This document shows positions 10,415 through 23,902 of a stretch of DNA of 64,000 nucleotides, one piece after another. The stretch is from Burkholderiales bacterium (lineage in GTDB: Bacteria > Pseudomonadota > Gammaproteobacteria > Burkholderiales > Burkholderiaceae_C): positions 124,001 to 188,000 of the forward strand of contig JAIOOS010000017.1 in the NCBI GenBank assembly GCA_021414305.1, in the 5' to 3' direction. Below the pieces are notes generated by a model that was given only the letters and a program-made list of their open reading frames with translations, was not told the DNA's origin and did not search any database. Numbering within the stretch: position 1 is the stretch's first letter; every line of letters starts with the position of its first letter. Both the position numbers and the translations under genes were made by a program.

Positions 10415-11184
10415 GGCGAGTCCTCGCAGGTGATGCAGGCGACGCCCGCCTCGGCGAGCAGCGCCGGGAACGGCGCGGGCGGCGCCGAGTCGGTGAAGAG
10501 CATGTCGATCTCGTCGAGGCGCGCCAGCTCCACCATCGCCGGCCGGCCGAACTTGCTGTGGTCGGCGGCGAGCCAGACCTGGCGCGCATGCTCGATGATG
10601 GCCCGCGCCACCTTCACCTCGCGGTAGTCGAAGTCGCGCAGGCTGCCGTCGCCCTCGATGCCGGAGATGCCGATCAGGCCGATGTCGACCTTGAACTGGC
10701 GGATGAAATCGATCGTCGCCTCGCCGACGATGCCGCGGTCGCGCGAGCGGACGATGCCGCCGGCGACGATCACCTCGCAGTCGGGGTTGTCGGACAGGAT
10801 CGCGGCGACGTTCAGGTTGTTGGTGATCACGCGCAGGCCCTGGTGATGCAGCAGCTCGTGGGCGATCGCCTCGGCGGTGGTGCCGATGTTGATGATCAGC
10901 GAGCAGCCGGGCGGCACGGCCGCCGCCACCGCTCGGGCGATCCGCCGCTTCGCCTTGCGGTTGAGATGCTGGCGCTGGCGGTAGGCGATGTTCTCGGTGG
11001 TCGAGCTCGGCAGGCGCACGCCGCCGTGGAAGCGCGCCAGCAATCCCGCGTCGGCGAGCAGCTTGACGTCGCGCCGCACCGTCTGCAGCGTCACCGCGAA
11101 CTGCTCGGCGAGCGCCTCGACGGTGACCGAGCCGCGCTCGCGCACCTCGTCGAGCAGCAGCGCCTGGCGCGGGTTGGGAGTCAT
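10411..11184 (-). CDS. glpR: DeoR-family regulator of glycerol genes
   Basis: A 257-residue DeoR-type repressor. The N-terminal winged helix contains [14 protein letters not shown] and the Q-T-V-R-R-D recognition helix; the C-terminal sensor domain has the N-I-G-T-T motif expected for a phosphosugar or glycerol-3-phosphate ligand. ATG 11184 (M-T-P-N-P-R-Q) is chosen over an 18-residue extension because it starts at the family position. It overlaps glpK by 4 bp and faces glpD across 141 bp that contain repeated A-rich motifs likely to be its binding sites. Assignment as GlpR rests on both family and context. Confidence 0.93.
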
Positions 11185-11284
11185 CGGAATGCGGATCTGA
11201 CAGCGGCCGAGGCACGAGGCTAGTCGCCTCGGCGACATCCGTCATGGAGGTAATCCGCGCTTGCGCTTTGCCCGACAGACGGCT

Positions 11285-11323
11285 AAAACGAAAAGACAAG
11301 CGCGAAAACGAAAGAAAACGAAC
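11285..11323. promoter_or_regulatory. Triple AAACGAA repeats, candidate GlpR operator
   Basis: Three near-identical A-rich motifs with AAAACGAA cores occur at 11285-11294 (AAAACGAAAA), 11304-11313 (GAAAACGAAA) and 11314-11323 (GAAAACGAAC). They end 2 bp before the glpD ATG in the glpR-glpD gap. In a GC-rich genome such a cluster stands out. DeoR-type glycerol regulators bind repeated short sites, so GlpR binding here is likely. No strong Shine-Dalgarno is visible before glpD apart from these purines. Confidence 0.55.
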
Positions 11324-11325
11324 TC

Positions 11326-12905
11326 ATGGACGGAGGACCCGCGAGCACCGCCAGCGGCCAGGACGGGCAGGACTGCGACGTCTGCATCGTCGGCGGCGGC
11401 ATCAACGGTGCCGGCATCGCCCGCGAGCTCGCCGGCCGCGGCTGCAAGGTCGTGCTGTGCGAGAAGGACGACCTCGCCGCGCACACCTCGTCGTCGTCGA
11501 CCAAGCTGATCCACGGCGGCCTGCGCTACCTCGAGTACTACGAGTTCTCGCTGGTGCGAAAGGCGCTCGCCGAGCGCGAGGTGCTGCTGAAGAGCGCCCC
11601 GCACATCATGTGGCCGCTGCGCTTCGTGATGCCGCACGATCCCTCGATGCGGCCGGTGTGGATGATCCGCATCGGCCTGTTCCTCTACGACCACCTGGCA
11701 CGGCGCGAGGTGCTGCCGGCGTCGCGCACCGTCGACCTGCGCGCCCACCCCGCCGGCCAGCCGCTCAAGGCCTCGTTCAGGAAGGGCTTCGTCTATTCCG
11801 ACGGCTGGGTCGACGACGCCCGCCTCGTTGTCCTCAACGCGATCGACGCCGCCGAGCGCGGCGCGACCATCCTCACCCGCACGCGTTGCGTCGACGCCCG
11901 CCGCCACCCCGACCACTGGCAGATCCGCCTCGAAGGCGCCGGCGGCCAGCGGCACGTGCTGCGGGCCCGGGCGCTGGTCAACGCCGCCGGCCCGTGGGCG
12001 GCGCAGTTCCTCGGCGAAGCGGTTCACCAGAAGCAGCCGAAGACGCTGCGCCTGGTCAAGGGCAGCCACATCGTCGTGCCGAAGCTGTTCGAGCACGACC
12101 ACGCCTACATCTTCCAGAACCCCGACAAGCGGATCATCTTCGCCATTCCCTACGAGGGCGACTTCACCCTGATCGGCACCACCGACGTCGAGCACCACGG
12201 CCCGGTCGGCGAGGCGCGGATCGACGCCTCCGAGATCGCCTACCTGTGCCAGCAGGCGAGCCGCTACTTCGAGCGGCCGGTCACGCCGGCCGAAGTCGTC
12301 TGGACCTATTCGGGCGTGCGGCCGCTGCTCGACGACGAGTCGGGCGATCCGGCAGCGGTGACCCGCGACTACCAGCTCGACCTCGACAGCATCGAGGCGC
12401 CGCTGCTCACCGTCTGGGGCGGCAAGATCACGACCTTCCGCAAGCTCGCCGAGGAGGCGGGCGACGAGCTCGCCGGTCCGCTCGGCCTCGACCGCGGCGC
12501 CTGGACCCGCGGCGCGTCGCTGCCGGGCGGCGACCTGAAGGCCTGGATCGGCCGCGCGCAGCGGCCCGACACCGACTTCGTGCGCTTCGTGCAGGCGCTC
12601 TCGCTGCGCCACCCCGACACGCCGCAGCCCTTGCTGCACCGGCTGGCGCGGGCTTACGGCGCGCGGATCGAGATGCTGTTCGCCGGCGAAGGCCTCGGCC
12701 CCGAGGTCGTGCCCGGCCTGCACGAAGGCGAGCTGCGCTACCTGCACGAGCACGAGTGGGCCGGCAGCGCCGACGACGTGCTCTGGCGGCGCAGCAAGCT
12801 CGGCCTGCACCTGGGCGAGGCCGAGCGCGCTGCGGTCGCCGACTGGTGCGCCGCGCACTGGCCGGGCGGTGCCGCAGTCAGCGCGACCCAGGCGATGGAG
12901 CAGTC

Positions 12906-12915
<10 letters not shown>
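11326..12915 (+). CDS. glpD: Aerobic glycerol-3-phosphate dehydrogenase
   Basis: A 529-residue FAD flavoprotein of the GlpD family. It oxidises glycerol 3-phosphate to dihydroxyacetone phosphate at the inner membrane and passes electrons to quinone. The dinucleotide-binding motif V-G-G-G-I-N-G-A-G-I-A is at about 22-32; S-S-S-T-K-L-I-H-G-G-L-R-Y-L-E-Y, W-T-Y-S-G-V-R-P-L and the Lys-rich G-G-K-I-T-T-F-R-K-L region follow. It is the first gene of the plus-strand glycerol operon, and its last 10 bp overlap the GTG start of glpS. Co-location of the dehydrogenase with the importer links uptake to oxidation. Confidence 0.97.
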
Positions 12916-13970
<1,055 letters not shown>

Positions 13971-13972
13971 CC

Positions 13973-15946
<1,974 letters not shown>

Positions 15947-15954
<8 letters not shown>

Positions 15955-16759
15955 CCGGCGCTTCCGCAAGCGGACGATCTTCCTCGTCCTCTACCTCGCG
16001 TTCGCCATCCTGCCGGTGTACTGGATGGTCAACATGTCGTTCAAGACGAACGAGGAGATCCTCAGCCTGTTCTCGTTCTGGCCCAAGGCGTTCACCTGGG
16101 ACAACTACAAGGTCATCTTCACCGACGCGTCGTGGTACTCGGGCTACATCAACTCGATGATCTACGTGGCGATCAACACGGCGGTCTCGCTGCTCGTCGC
16201 CCTGCCCGCAGCCTACGCGTTCTCGCGCTACCAGTTCCTCGGCGACAAGCACGTCTTCTTCTGGCTGCTCACCAATCGGATGACGCCGCCCGCCGTGTTC
16301 CTGCTGCCCTTCTTCCAGCTCTACACGACGCTCGGCCTGATGGACACGCACATCGCCGTGGCGCTCGCCCACCTGGTGTTCAACGTGCCGCTCGCGGTCT
16401 GGATCCTCGAGGGCTTCATGAGCGGCATTCCGCGCGAGATCGACGAGACCGCGTACATCGACGGCTACTCGTTCCCCCGCTTCTTCCTCACCATCTTCAT
16501 CCCGCTGATCAAGGCCGGCGTCGGCGTGGCGGCGTTCTTCTGCTTCATGTTCAGCTGGGTCGAACTTCTGATGGCGAGAACGCTCACCAGCGTCAACGCC
16601 AAGCCGATCGTCGCGGTGATGACGCGCACGGTCTCGGCCTCGGGCATGGACTGGGGGGTGCTCGCGGCGGCCGGCGTGCTGACGATCGTGCCGGGCGCGA
16701 TCGTCATCTGGTTCGTGCGCCACTACATCGCCAAGGGCTTCGCGATGGGCCGCGTCTAG
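15947..16759 (+). CDS. glpQ: Glycerol ABC transporter permease 2
   Basis: A 270-residue MalG-type permease with six membrane segments. The EAA coupling motif appears as I-D-E-T-A-Y-I-D-G-Y-S near residue 165, and an A-Y-A-F-S-R-Y motif follows the second helix as in this family. It overlaps glpP by 8 bp and is 6 bp from the DUF2160 gene. It is the partner of GlpP in the glycerol importer. Here glpQ means the permease, not the glycerophosphodiesterase of E. coli. Confidence 0.93.
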
Positions 16760-16765
16760 GAGGCG

Positions 16766-17080
16766 ATGACGATGTTCGAGTGGATGGCCTGGACCTTGCC
16801 CGTGGCGGTGTTCTTCACCTGCATCGTCCTCATGCTCGCCGGCATGACGCTGTGGGAGCTGCGCTCGCCGACCGTGCTGCGCAAGGGCTTCCTGCCGATG
16901 GCGACGACGCGCGGCGACCGGCTCTTCATCGGCCTGATGACCGCCGCCTGGCTGAACCTGGCGTTCGTGGCGCTCAGCGAAAAGATGGTCGTGTGGTTCG
17001 GCCTCGAGCAGGAGCCTTCGGTCTGGATCAGCTTCGTGGTCTCGATGCTCGTGCTCGGGCTGATCCTCAGAAAGGGATGA
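16766..17080 (+). CDS. DUF2160 small membrane protein of the glycerol ABC operon
   Basis: A 104-residue protein with three hydrophobic segments: about 8-30, about 52-68 (G-L-M-T-A-A-W-L-N-L-A-F) and about 82-101. It matches the DUF2160 family of predicted small integral membrane proteins that I associate with glycerol-type ABC operons. It sits between the permease and binding-protein genes, 6 bp after glpQ. Position and conservation suggest an accessory membrane subunit, but no function is established from sequence. The last residues L-I-L-R-K-G mark a cytoplasmic basic end. Confidence 0.85.
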   Translation: MTMFEWMAWTLPVAVFFTCIVLMLAGMTLWELRSPTVLRKGFLPMATTRGDRLFIGLMTAAWLNLAFVALSEKMVVWFGLEQEPSVWISFVVSMLVLGLILRKG

Positions 17081-17157
17081 CTTGTTGCAAAGGCGCCGGC
17101 CATTCTTCCCAGCCGGTGCTTCGTGTGATCAACGGGAAGCCACGAGAGGAGACTGAA

Positions 17158-18891
<1,734 letters not shown>

Positions 18892-18916
18892 GCCCTTCGG
18901 CCTTGGCCTTCCGGAC

Positions 18917-18950
18917 GGCCTTCGGCGCTCGCGCGCCGAGGGCCTTTTTT
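18917..18950 (+). terminator. Rho-independent terminator of the glp operon
   Basis: A 12-bp stem (GGCCTTCGGCGC with GCGCCGAGGGCC, one G-T pair) and a TCGC loop are followed directly by TTTTTT. It lies 26 bp past glpV. The converging TPM gene ends at 18973, so the site may also limit read-through from that side. Confidence 0.9.
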
Positions 18951-18972
18951 CTGGCCGCGTCCGGCCGACGGA

Positions 18973-19482
18973 TCAGCGCACGACCGGCGCGTCGGGCAGC
19001 TCGTTCGGGTTGCGGCTGCCCGGCTCGATCGCGAAGTGACGCACCAGCAGCGCGTCGACCGCGGCGATCGCCTGGCTGAGGCCGGCCTCGAACCGGCCGC
19101 TGGCGAACGCGCCCTGCATCGTCGCCAGGATGCGCTGCCATTCGCCAGCGTCGACGGGCTGCGAGAGGCCGCGATCGGCCACGATCTCGATAGCCCGTTC
19201 GGCGAGCAGGAGGTAGATCAGGACGCCGTTGCGCGCCTGCGTGGCCGAGACGCCGAGTTCGGTGAACAAGGCCACCGCCCGCTCACGCGGGCTCGCGTTG
19301 CGGCGCAGCGCAGGCAGCGGCAGGCCGGCCTCGATGCAGACACGGATCTCGCCGCTGTGCCGGGCCTCGCTGGCGACGACCTGGGCCTCGATCCGCGCCA
19401 GCGCCTCGTCGGGCAGGGCGCGGCGGACCTTGCGCTCGTCGAAGAAGCGGTGCTGCAGGAGGCGAGCCAGCCAGTGCGCCAT
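18973..19482 (-). CDS. TPM-domain protein, second copy
   Basis: A 169-residue protein with a TPM (Psb32/YgcG-like) domain: S-G-E-I-R-V-C-I-E-A, then R-N-G-V-L-I-Y-L-L-L-A-E-R and I-E-I-V-A-D-R-G. It has no signal peptide and no Gly-rich tail, unlike the upstream TPM protein. Its ATG shares one base with the upstream stop (TGATG), so the genes are translationally coupled. TPM domains in bacteria are thought to hydrolyse phosphate esters or act in membrane protein turnover, but no role is proven for this arrangement. The LemA-TPM-TPM order is common in Proteobacteria. Confidence 0.85.
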   Translation of the reverse strand: MAHWLARLLQHRFFDERKVRRALPDEALARIEAQVVASEARHSGEIRVCIEAGLPLPALRRNASPRERAVALFTELGVSATQARNGVLIYLLLAERAIEIVADRGLSQPVDAGEWQRILATMQGAFASGRFEAGLSQAIAAVDALLVRHFAIEPGSRNPNELPDAPVVR

Positions 19483-20387
19483 CACCACCGCCCCGAGGCG
19501 CCGCCGCCGTCGAAGCTGCCGCCGCCGCCGGAGCTGAAGCCGCCGCTGCTGCCGCCGCCGCCGAAGCCGCCGCCCCCGAACCCGCCACCGCCGCCCCAGA
19601 TGATCGGCCCGCCGCTCCGGCCGGCGCCGCGCGACCCGCCCAGGCCCATGGCGCCGACGAAGAAGAGGGCGACCACGCCGATGCCGGCGGCGACGAGGAA
19701 GCTCGAGCCCAGCAACCAGGCGATCCCGCCGACGCCGGCACCGCTGACGAGCGCGGCGAGCGGCCGGCCGAGCATGCCGCTCAGGATGCGGCCGATGATG
19801 GGCACGGCGATGAAGAGAAGGATGCCGATCGACTGCAAGTCGAAGCCGCCCGAAGGCGCGTCGCGGCGGGCGGTGCCCTGCTGCGCGGGCGAAGGCGCGG
19901 GCAGGCCCTCGGCCGCGATGCGCTCGCCGATCCGGTCGACCGCGCTGTTCAGCCCGCCGGCATAGTCGCCGGCGCGAAACGCCGGCACGATCTGCTGCTG
20001 GATGATGCGGCCCGCGGCGATGTCGGGCACCGCGCCCTGCAGCGTCTTGGCGACCTGGATCTGGACCGCGCGATCGTTCTTGGCGACGACGATGATCAGG
20101 CCGTCGCCGACCTCCTTCCTGCCCACCTTCCATTGCTCGCCGACGCGCTGCGCGAACGAGGCGATGTCCTCGGGCGCGGTCGTCGGCACGATCAGGATCA
20201 CGACCTGCGCGCCCTTCGCGGTCTCGATCGCCGCCAGCTTGTTCGAGAGCGCCGCGGCCTGCGGCGGCGTCAGGGTCGCGGTCTGGTCGACGACCCGGCC
20301 GCCGAGCGGCGGCACCGGCAGCACGCTCTGCGCCCAGGCGGCGGCGCCGGCGAGGCAGAACGCGAGCGCAGCGACGAAAGCACGCAT
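19482..20387 (-). CDS. TPM-domain membrane protein with Gly-rich C-terminus
   Basis: A 301-residue YgcG-type protein: signal peptide (cleavage near A-W-A-Q, residue 20), periplasmic TPM domain (about 28-150; V-V-D-Q-T-A-T-L, G-D-G-L-I-I-V-V-A), two or three hydrophobic segments (about 185-245) and a Gly/Ser-rich end finishing G-G-G-A-S-G-R-W. The Gly tail is a family trait, encoded by a CCG-rich stretch around 19500-19600 that could mimic a DNA repeat. It lies 29 bp after lemA and is coupled to the second TPM gene. Confidence 0.92.
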   Translation of the reverse strand: MRAFVAALAFCLAGAAAWAQSVLPVPPLGGRVVDQTATLTPPQAAALSNKLAAIETAKGAQVVILIVPTTAPEDIASFAQRVGEQWKVGRKEVGDGLIIVVAKNDRAVQIQVAKTLQGAVPDIAAGRIIQQQIVPAFRAGDYAGGLNSAVDRIGERIAAEGLPAPSPAQQGTARRDAPSGGFDLQSIGILLFIAVPIIGRILSGMLGRPLAALVSGAGVGGIAWLLGSSFLVAAGIGVVALFFVGAMGLGGSRGAGRSGGPIIWGGGGGFGGGGFGGGGSSGGFSSGGGGSFDGGGASGRW

Positions 20388-20416
20388 CGCGGGAACCGGT
20401 GCGAAAGAGGCGGCGA

Positions 20417-21055
20417 TCAGCGCGGCGCCGACGCGGTCTTGTCGAAGTTGACCGCCGGCGGCACCGAGATCTGCGCTTCGTTCTGCACCGTGAAGTTCGG
20501 CTTGACCTTGTAGCCGAACATCATTGCCGTGAGGTTGGTCGGGAAGCTCCGCGCCTTGACGTTGTATTCGGCCACGGTCTGCACGTAGCGGTTGCGGGCG
20601 ACGGTGATCCGGTTCTCCGTGCCTTCGAGCGTGACGCGCAGGTCCTGGAACGCCTGGTTGGCGCGCAGGTTCGGGTACTGCTCGCTCACGACCAGCAGGC
20701 GCGACAACGCCCCGCTCAGCTCGCCCTGCGCCTTCTGGAACTTGTCGAAGGCCTCGGGGTCGTTGATCAGCTCCGGCGTCGCCTGGATCGAGGTCGCCTT
20801 GGCCCGCGCCTCGATCACCTTGGTCAGCGTCTCCTGCTCGAAGTTGGCCTCGCCCTTGACCGTGGCGACGATGTTGGGAATGAGGTCGGCGCGGCGCTGG
20901 TACTGGTTCAGCACCTCGGACCAGGCCGCCTTGACGCCCTCGTCGAGCTGCTGGAAATCGTTGTAGCCGCAGCCGCCGAGTCCGAGCGTGGCGGCGAGCG
21001 CCAGGGCGGCGAGGGCGAGGCGGCGAACGGGAGCGAGGGCGGTGGCGTTGAGCAT
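20417..21055 (-). CDS. lemA: LemA family lipoprotein
   Basis: A 212-residue LemA protein. The N-terminus has a hydrophobic segment ending in the lipobox L-G-G-C (Cys29), so it is probably lipid-anchored with the helical bundle in the periplasm. Typical motifs are N-Q-Y-Q-R-R-A-D-L-I-P-N, E-Q-Y-P-N-L-R-A-N and the end region F-P-T-N-L-T-A-M-M-F-G. It heads a lemA-TPM-TPM unit. The exosortase operon ends 51 bp upstream on the same strand, so separate promoters or read-through are both possible. The biochemical function of LemA is unknown. Confidence 0.93.
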   Translation of the reverse strand: MLNATALAPVRRLALAALALAATLGLGGCGYNDFQQLDEGVKAAWSEVLNQYQRRADLIPNIVATVKGEANFEQETLTKVIEARAKATSIQATPELINDPEAFDKFQKAQGELSGALSRLLVVSEQYPNLRANQAFQDLRVTLEGTENRITVARNRYVQTVAEYNVKARSFPTNLTAMMFGYKVKPNFTVQNEAQISVPPAVNFDKTASAPR

Positions 21056-21106
21056 CGAGCGTCCTTTCAGGGTCAGCCCGGGGATCGTAACGCCGCCCTC
21101 AATCCC

Positions 21107-22405
21107 CTACGACGCGGGCGCGCGCAGCGCTCGCCGCGCCTCGACCACCGGCGGCGGCGTCCAGGTGCCGAGCTCGTACTGCAGGTCCTCGCGGCGGATG
21201 CGCGACATCGGCCGCATCGCGCCGGCGATCGTCGTCAGGCGCCCGAGGTCGACGCCGCGCGCCGAGCGTTCGAGCTCGGCCTCGGGATTGCGCAGCAGGC
21301 TGGCGAGCCAGACCGCTTCGGCGGCGTCGAGCGCGGCGGCATGCTTGCCGAAATAGTGCAGCGCCGCGGCTTCGCCGCCGCACTGGCCGTCGCCCCAGGG
21401 CGCGACCGAGAGGTAGAGCTGGAGCACGCGGGCCTTGCCGAGGGTGCCGTCGAGCTCGGCGGCGTACAGCAGCTCGCGCACCTTGCGCGCCGCGCTGCGC
21501 TCGTCGCCGGTGTAAAGCAGCTTGGCGAGCTGCTGCGAGATCGTGCTCGCACCGCGCCGGCGCTCGCCGCCGGCGGGCAGCTCGCTCGACCAGGCCGCGG
21601 CCATCTCGGCCAGGTCGTAGCCGGCATGCTCGAAGAAGCGCTGGTCCTCGGCGGCGATCACCGCCTTCGGCAGCCACGGGCCGAAGGGCGCGGCCGCGCG
21701 TCGCCCGCGCGGCAGGCGCGCGCAGGTCGGCGCCGGGCTGGCGGCGAGCAGCGCCTCGGTGCCCAGGCCTTCGACCGCGAGGCCGTCGAGGCGCGGCTCG
21801 ATCGCGTAACGCCGCGACGGCAGCGCCAGGCGGACGACGGCGCCGGCGCGGCCTTCGATCCGGGCTCGCGCCGCTTCGGGAACCGCCGTGCCGAAAAGCG
21901 CCACCAGGTCGGCGACAGGCACGTCGGCGAGCTTCAGCTCGATGTCGGCGCTCTGCAGCGCCAGCCGTCCCTGCCAGGTGGCGCGAACGCGGCCGGCGCG
22001 CAACTCGCCATGCAGCTGGTTGGACTCGCCGTGCTCGATGCTGGCCTCGATCTCGGCGACGTGGAGCGGCTCGGCGGCGAGCAGGCGCGAGTCGACCCGG
22101 CACGGCGCGCAGCGCACGATCAGCGTCGCCGGCCTGGCGCCGGCGCGCGCGGAGAGCATGCCGTAGGCGGTGGTGATGCTTTGCCCGTCGAGCAGGCGGA
22201 TGCCGAGCGGATGGGTGGCGACGCGGATCAGCGCCGGCACGCTGAGCGAGATCTCGAGCGGCCCGGCCGCGGCGCGCACCGACCAGTCGCCGGGCGCGGC
22301 GCGCAGCGCATACAGCGCGGTCGCGAGCAGCACCGCGCTCGCGGCGAGAACGATGCCGAGCAGCGCCGCGAAGACGAGCGCGAGGGTGCGAGCGATCCTT
22401 CTCAT
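21107..22405 (-). CDS. GT51 peptidoglycan glycosyltransferase with N-terminal extra domain
   Basis: A 432-residue membrane protein: membrane helix (about 5-30), a 200-residue periplasmic beta-rich segment (about 40-230) with AsmA-like composition, then a GT51 domain (about 240-400). The catalytic A-A-E-D-Q-R-F-F-E-H (Glu253) and G-A-S-T-I-S-Q-Q-L-A-K motifs are present. No transpeptidase domain follows, so it polymerises glycan but cannot cross-link. It differs from the monofunctional MtgA by the large insert before the GT domain. Its ATG overlaps the exosortase stop (ATGA), tying murein synthesis to the exosortase unit. Confidence 0.88.
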   Translation of the reverse strand: MRRIARTLALVFAALLGIVLAASAVLLATALYALRAAPGDWSVRAAAGPLEISLSVPALIRVATHPLGIRLLDGQSITTAYGMLSARAGARPATLIVRCAPCRVDSRLLAAEPLHVAEIEASIEHGESNQLHGELRAGRVRATWQGRLALQSADIELKLADVPVADLVALFGTAVPEAARARIEGRAGAVVRLALPSRRYAIEPRLDGLAVEGLGTEALLAASPAPTCARLPRGRRAAAPFGPWLPKAVIAAEDQRFFEHAGYDLAEMAAAWSSELPAGGERRRGASTISQQLAKLLYTGDERSAARKVRELLYAAELDGTLGKARVLQLYLSVAPWGDGQCGGEAAALHYFGKHAAALDAAEAVWLASLLRNPEAELERSARGVDLGRLTTIAGAMRPMSRIRREDLQYELGTWTPPPVVEARRALRAPAS

Positions 22406-23889
22406 GTCAGGCTCCCCAGGGGCGTGGCCACCGTGATCGCGTGCCACGGGCCTTTCGAGCGGCCGAGCTGCGCCGCCCAGAACCACGAGGAGGCGTCGGT
22501 GAACGACTCGCCGCGCGCGTCCTCGATGCGCTCGCAGACGCGCACACGGCGGCCGTCGCGCTCGGCGACGAAGCAGCGCCAGAGCCGCGCTTCGGCGTCG
22601 CGCTCGAGGCGCGCGTCGACGACGCGGTAGCCGAGTCCGCGGTAGCAGTCGGTGGCCGGATGCAGCATCCGCGTCGGCGTGCGCACCTCGCGCCAGACCA
22701 GCACGCTGCGCTCGTCGGTCAGGCGTTCGATCCGGCCCGGGAACTGCGCGGCGAAGCGCGCCTCGACCACGCCGAGAGCGAGCGGGCGCAGTGGCCGGCC
22801 GTTCCATTCGCGCGGCGACTCGGTCGGCATCGGCACAGGCGGCGCCGCTTGCGCCACGGTGCGCGACCAGGCGAGCGGCGTCAATGCGCAGACGACGAGC
22901 AGCGCCGCCAGCGCGGCGAGCAAGGGACCCTGCAGCGCCACGCTGCGCGGGCCGAAGACGATGGCCTGGCGCGGCGCCGGCAGGCGTGCGCTCGCCACCA
23001 GCCAGGCCACCGCACCGCAGACGAGCCCGAGCACGACCATGCCGATCGCCTCGTGCTGCCATGCCGGCACCGCGACGGCGCCCGCCTCGAGGCCGACGAG
23101 CACGGTGTTGCGGACGACGTTGCCCGCCAGGACGGCGACGCCGATGAAGGGCAGGCGCTTCGCGAACACCCGGTCCGGCAGGCCGCGCCAGCAAGCGACC
23201 GCGCAGGCACAGAACCAGGCCATCCAGACCATCTGCACGCCGGAGCACGGGGCATCGACGATCACCAGCCGGCCATCGACGAGCATGGCGCTGCCTTCGC
23301 GCGAAGCGTCGAAGCCGCCGAGCGCGAGCAGCCACCGGCTCGCTTCCGCCGTGACGACGCGCAGGGGGAAGCCGGCGTAGAACTGTAGCGACGAGACCAC
23401 CGGCAGCGCCAGCGCCGCCAGGCCGGCGAGCGGCAGCACCGGCGTGCCGACCGGCGCGAACGCGGCCAGCGCCGCGGCGAACGCCAGCGCCGCGAGCAAG
23501 GCCGCGAGCAGCGCCGGCGCGAGCAGGCCGAGCACGGTGGCGAGCGAGGTGAGCAGCACCGCGACCGCGAGCCAGCCCGGCGCCGGCTCGGTGCGCAGGC
23601 GTGGCGCGAAGCGGACCCCGGCGGCGAAGAGCATCGCCAGGGCGGCGAGGCCGAGCGGGTCGTCGGAGCCGTCGGCGAGACGCGCTGCCGCCCAGCGCCA
23701 GTGTGGCCAGAGGGCGAGCGCGAAGGCGGCGAGGCAGAGCAGCGGCCGCGTGGTCCGACGCCAGTCGAGCGGCGCCGCGCCGGGCCCGGCTTCCGCTGGC
23801 GGGAAGGCGTCGAGGCTGCGCCGCGGCGGCGGCGCGGGATGCCAGATCCGCACCGAGGCGCGGCCGACCCGGGCAAAGCGTGATTCCAT
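22402..23889 (-). CDS. Exosortase family transpeptidase-like protein with C-terminal extension
   Basis: A 495-residue polytopic protein. About eight hydrophobic segments span 47-340. The exosortase catalytic set is present: Cys215 in D-A-P-C-S-G-V, Arg260 in N-V-V-R-N-T and His279 in W-Q-H-E-A-I-G. A C-terminal soluble part (about 345-495) contains H-P-A-T-D-C-Y-R-G-L-G-Y, which recalls EpsI-like domains fused to some exosortases. Exosortases process proteins with PEP-CTERM-type tails at the inner membrane. The gene just upstream encodes a protein with such a tail, and no other candidate substrate is seen in the window. The exact exosortase subtype cannot be fixed by eye. Confidence 0.9.
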   Translation of the reverse strand: MESRFARVGRASVRIWHPAPPPRRSLDAFPPAEAGPGAAPLDWRRTTRPLLCLAAFALALWPHWRWAAARLADGSDDPLGLAALAMLFAAGVRFAPRLRTEPAPGWLAVAVLLTSLATVLGLLAPALLAALLAALAFAAALAAFAPVGTPVLPLAGLAALALPVVSSLQFYAGFPLRVVTAEASRWLLALGGFDASREGSAMLVDGRLVIVDAPCSGVQMVWMAWFCACAVACWRGLPDRVFAKRLPFIGVAVLAGNVVRNTVLVGLEAGAVAVPAWQHEAIGMVVLGLVCGAVAWLVASARLPAPRQAIVFGPRSVALQGPLLAALAALLVVCALTPLAWSRTVAQAAPPVPMPTESPREWNGRPLRPLALGVVEARFAAQFPGRIERLTDERSVLVWREVRTPTRMLHPATDCYRGLGYRVVDARLERDAEARLWRCFVAERDGRRVRVCERIEDARGESFTDASSWFWAAQLGRSKGPWHAITVATPLGSLT

Positions 23890-23902
23890 GGCGATTCCCC
23901 TT

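Noticed and set aside
19495-19600. Dense CCG/GCC repeats that look like a tandem DNA repeat
   Set aside because: They encode the Gly/Ser-rich tail normal for YgcG-type TPM proteins.
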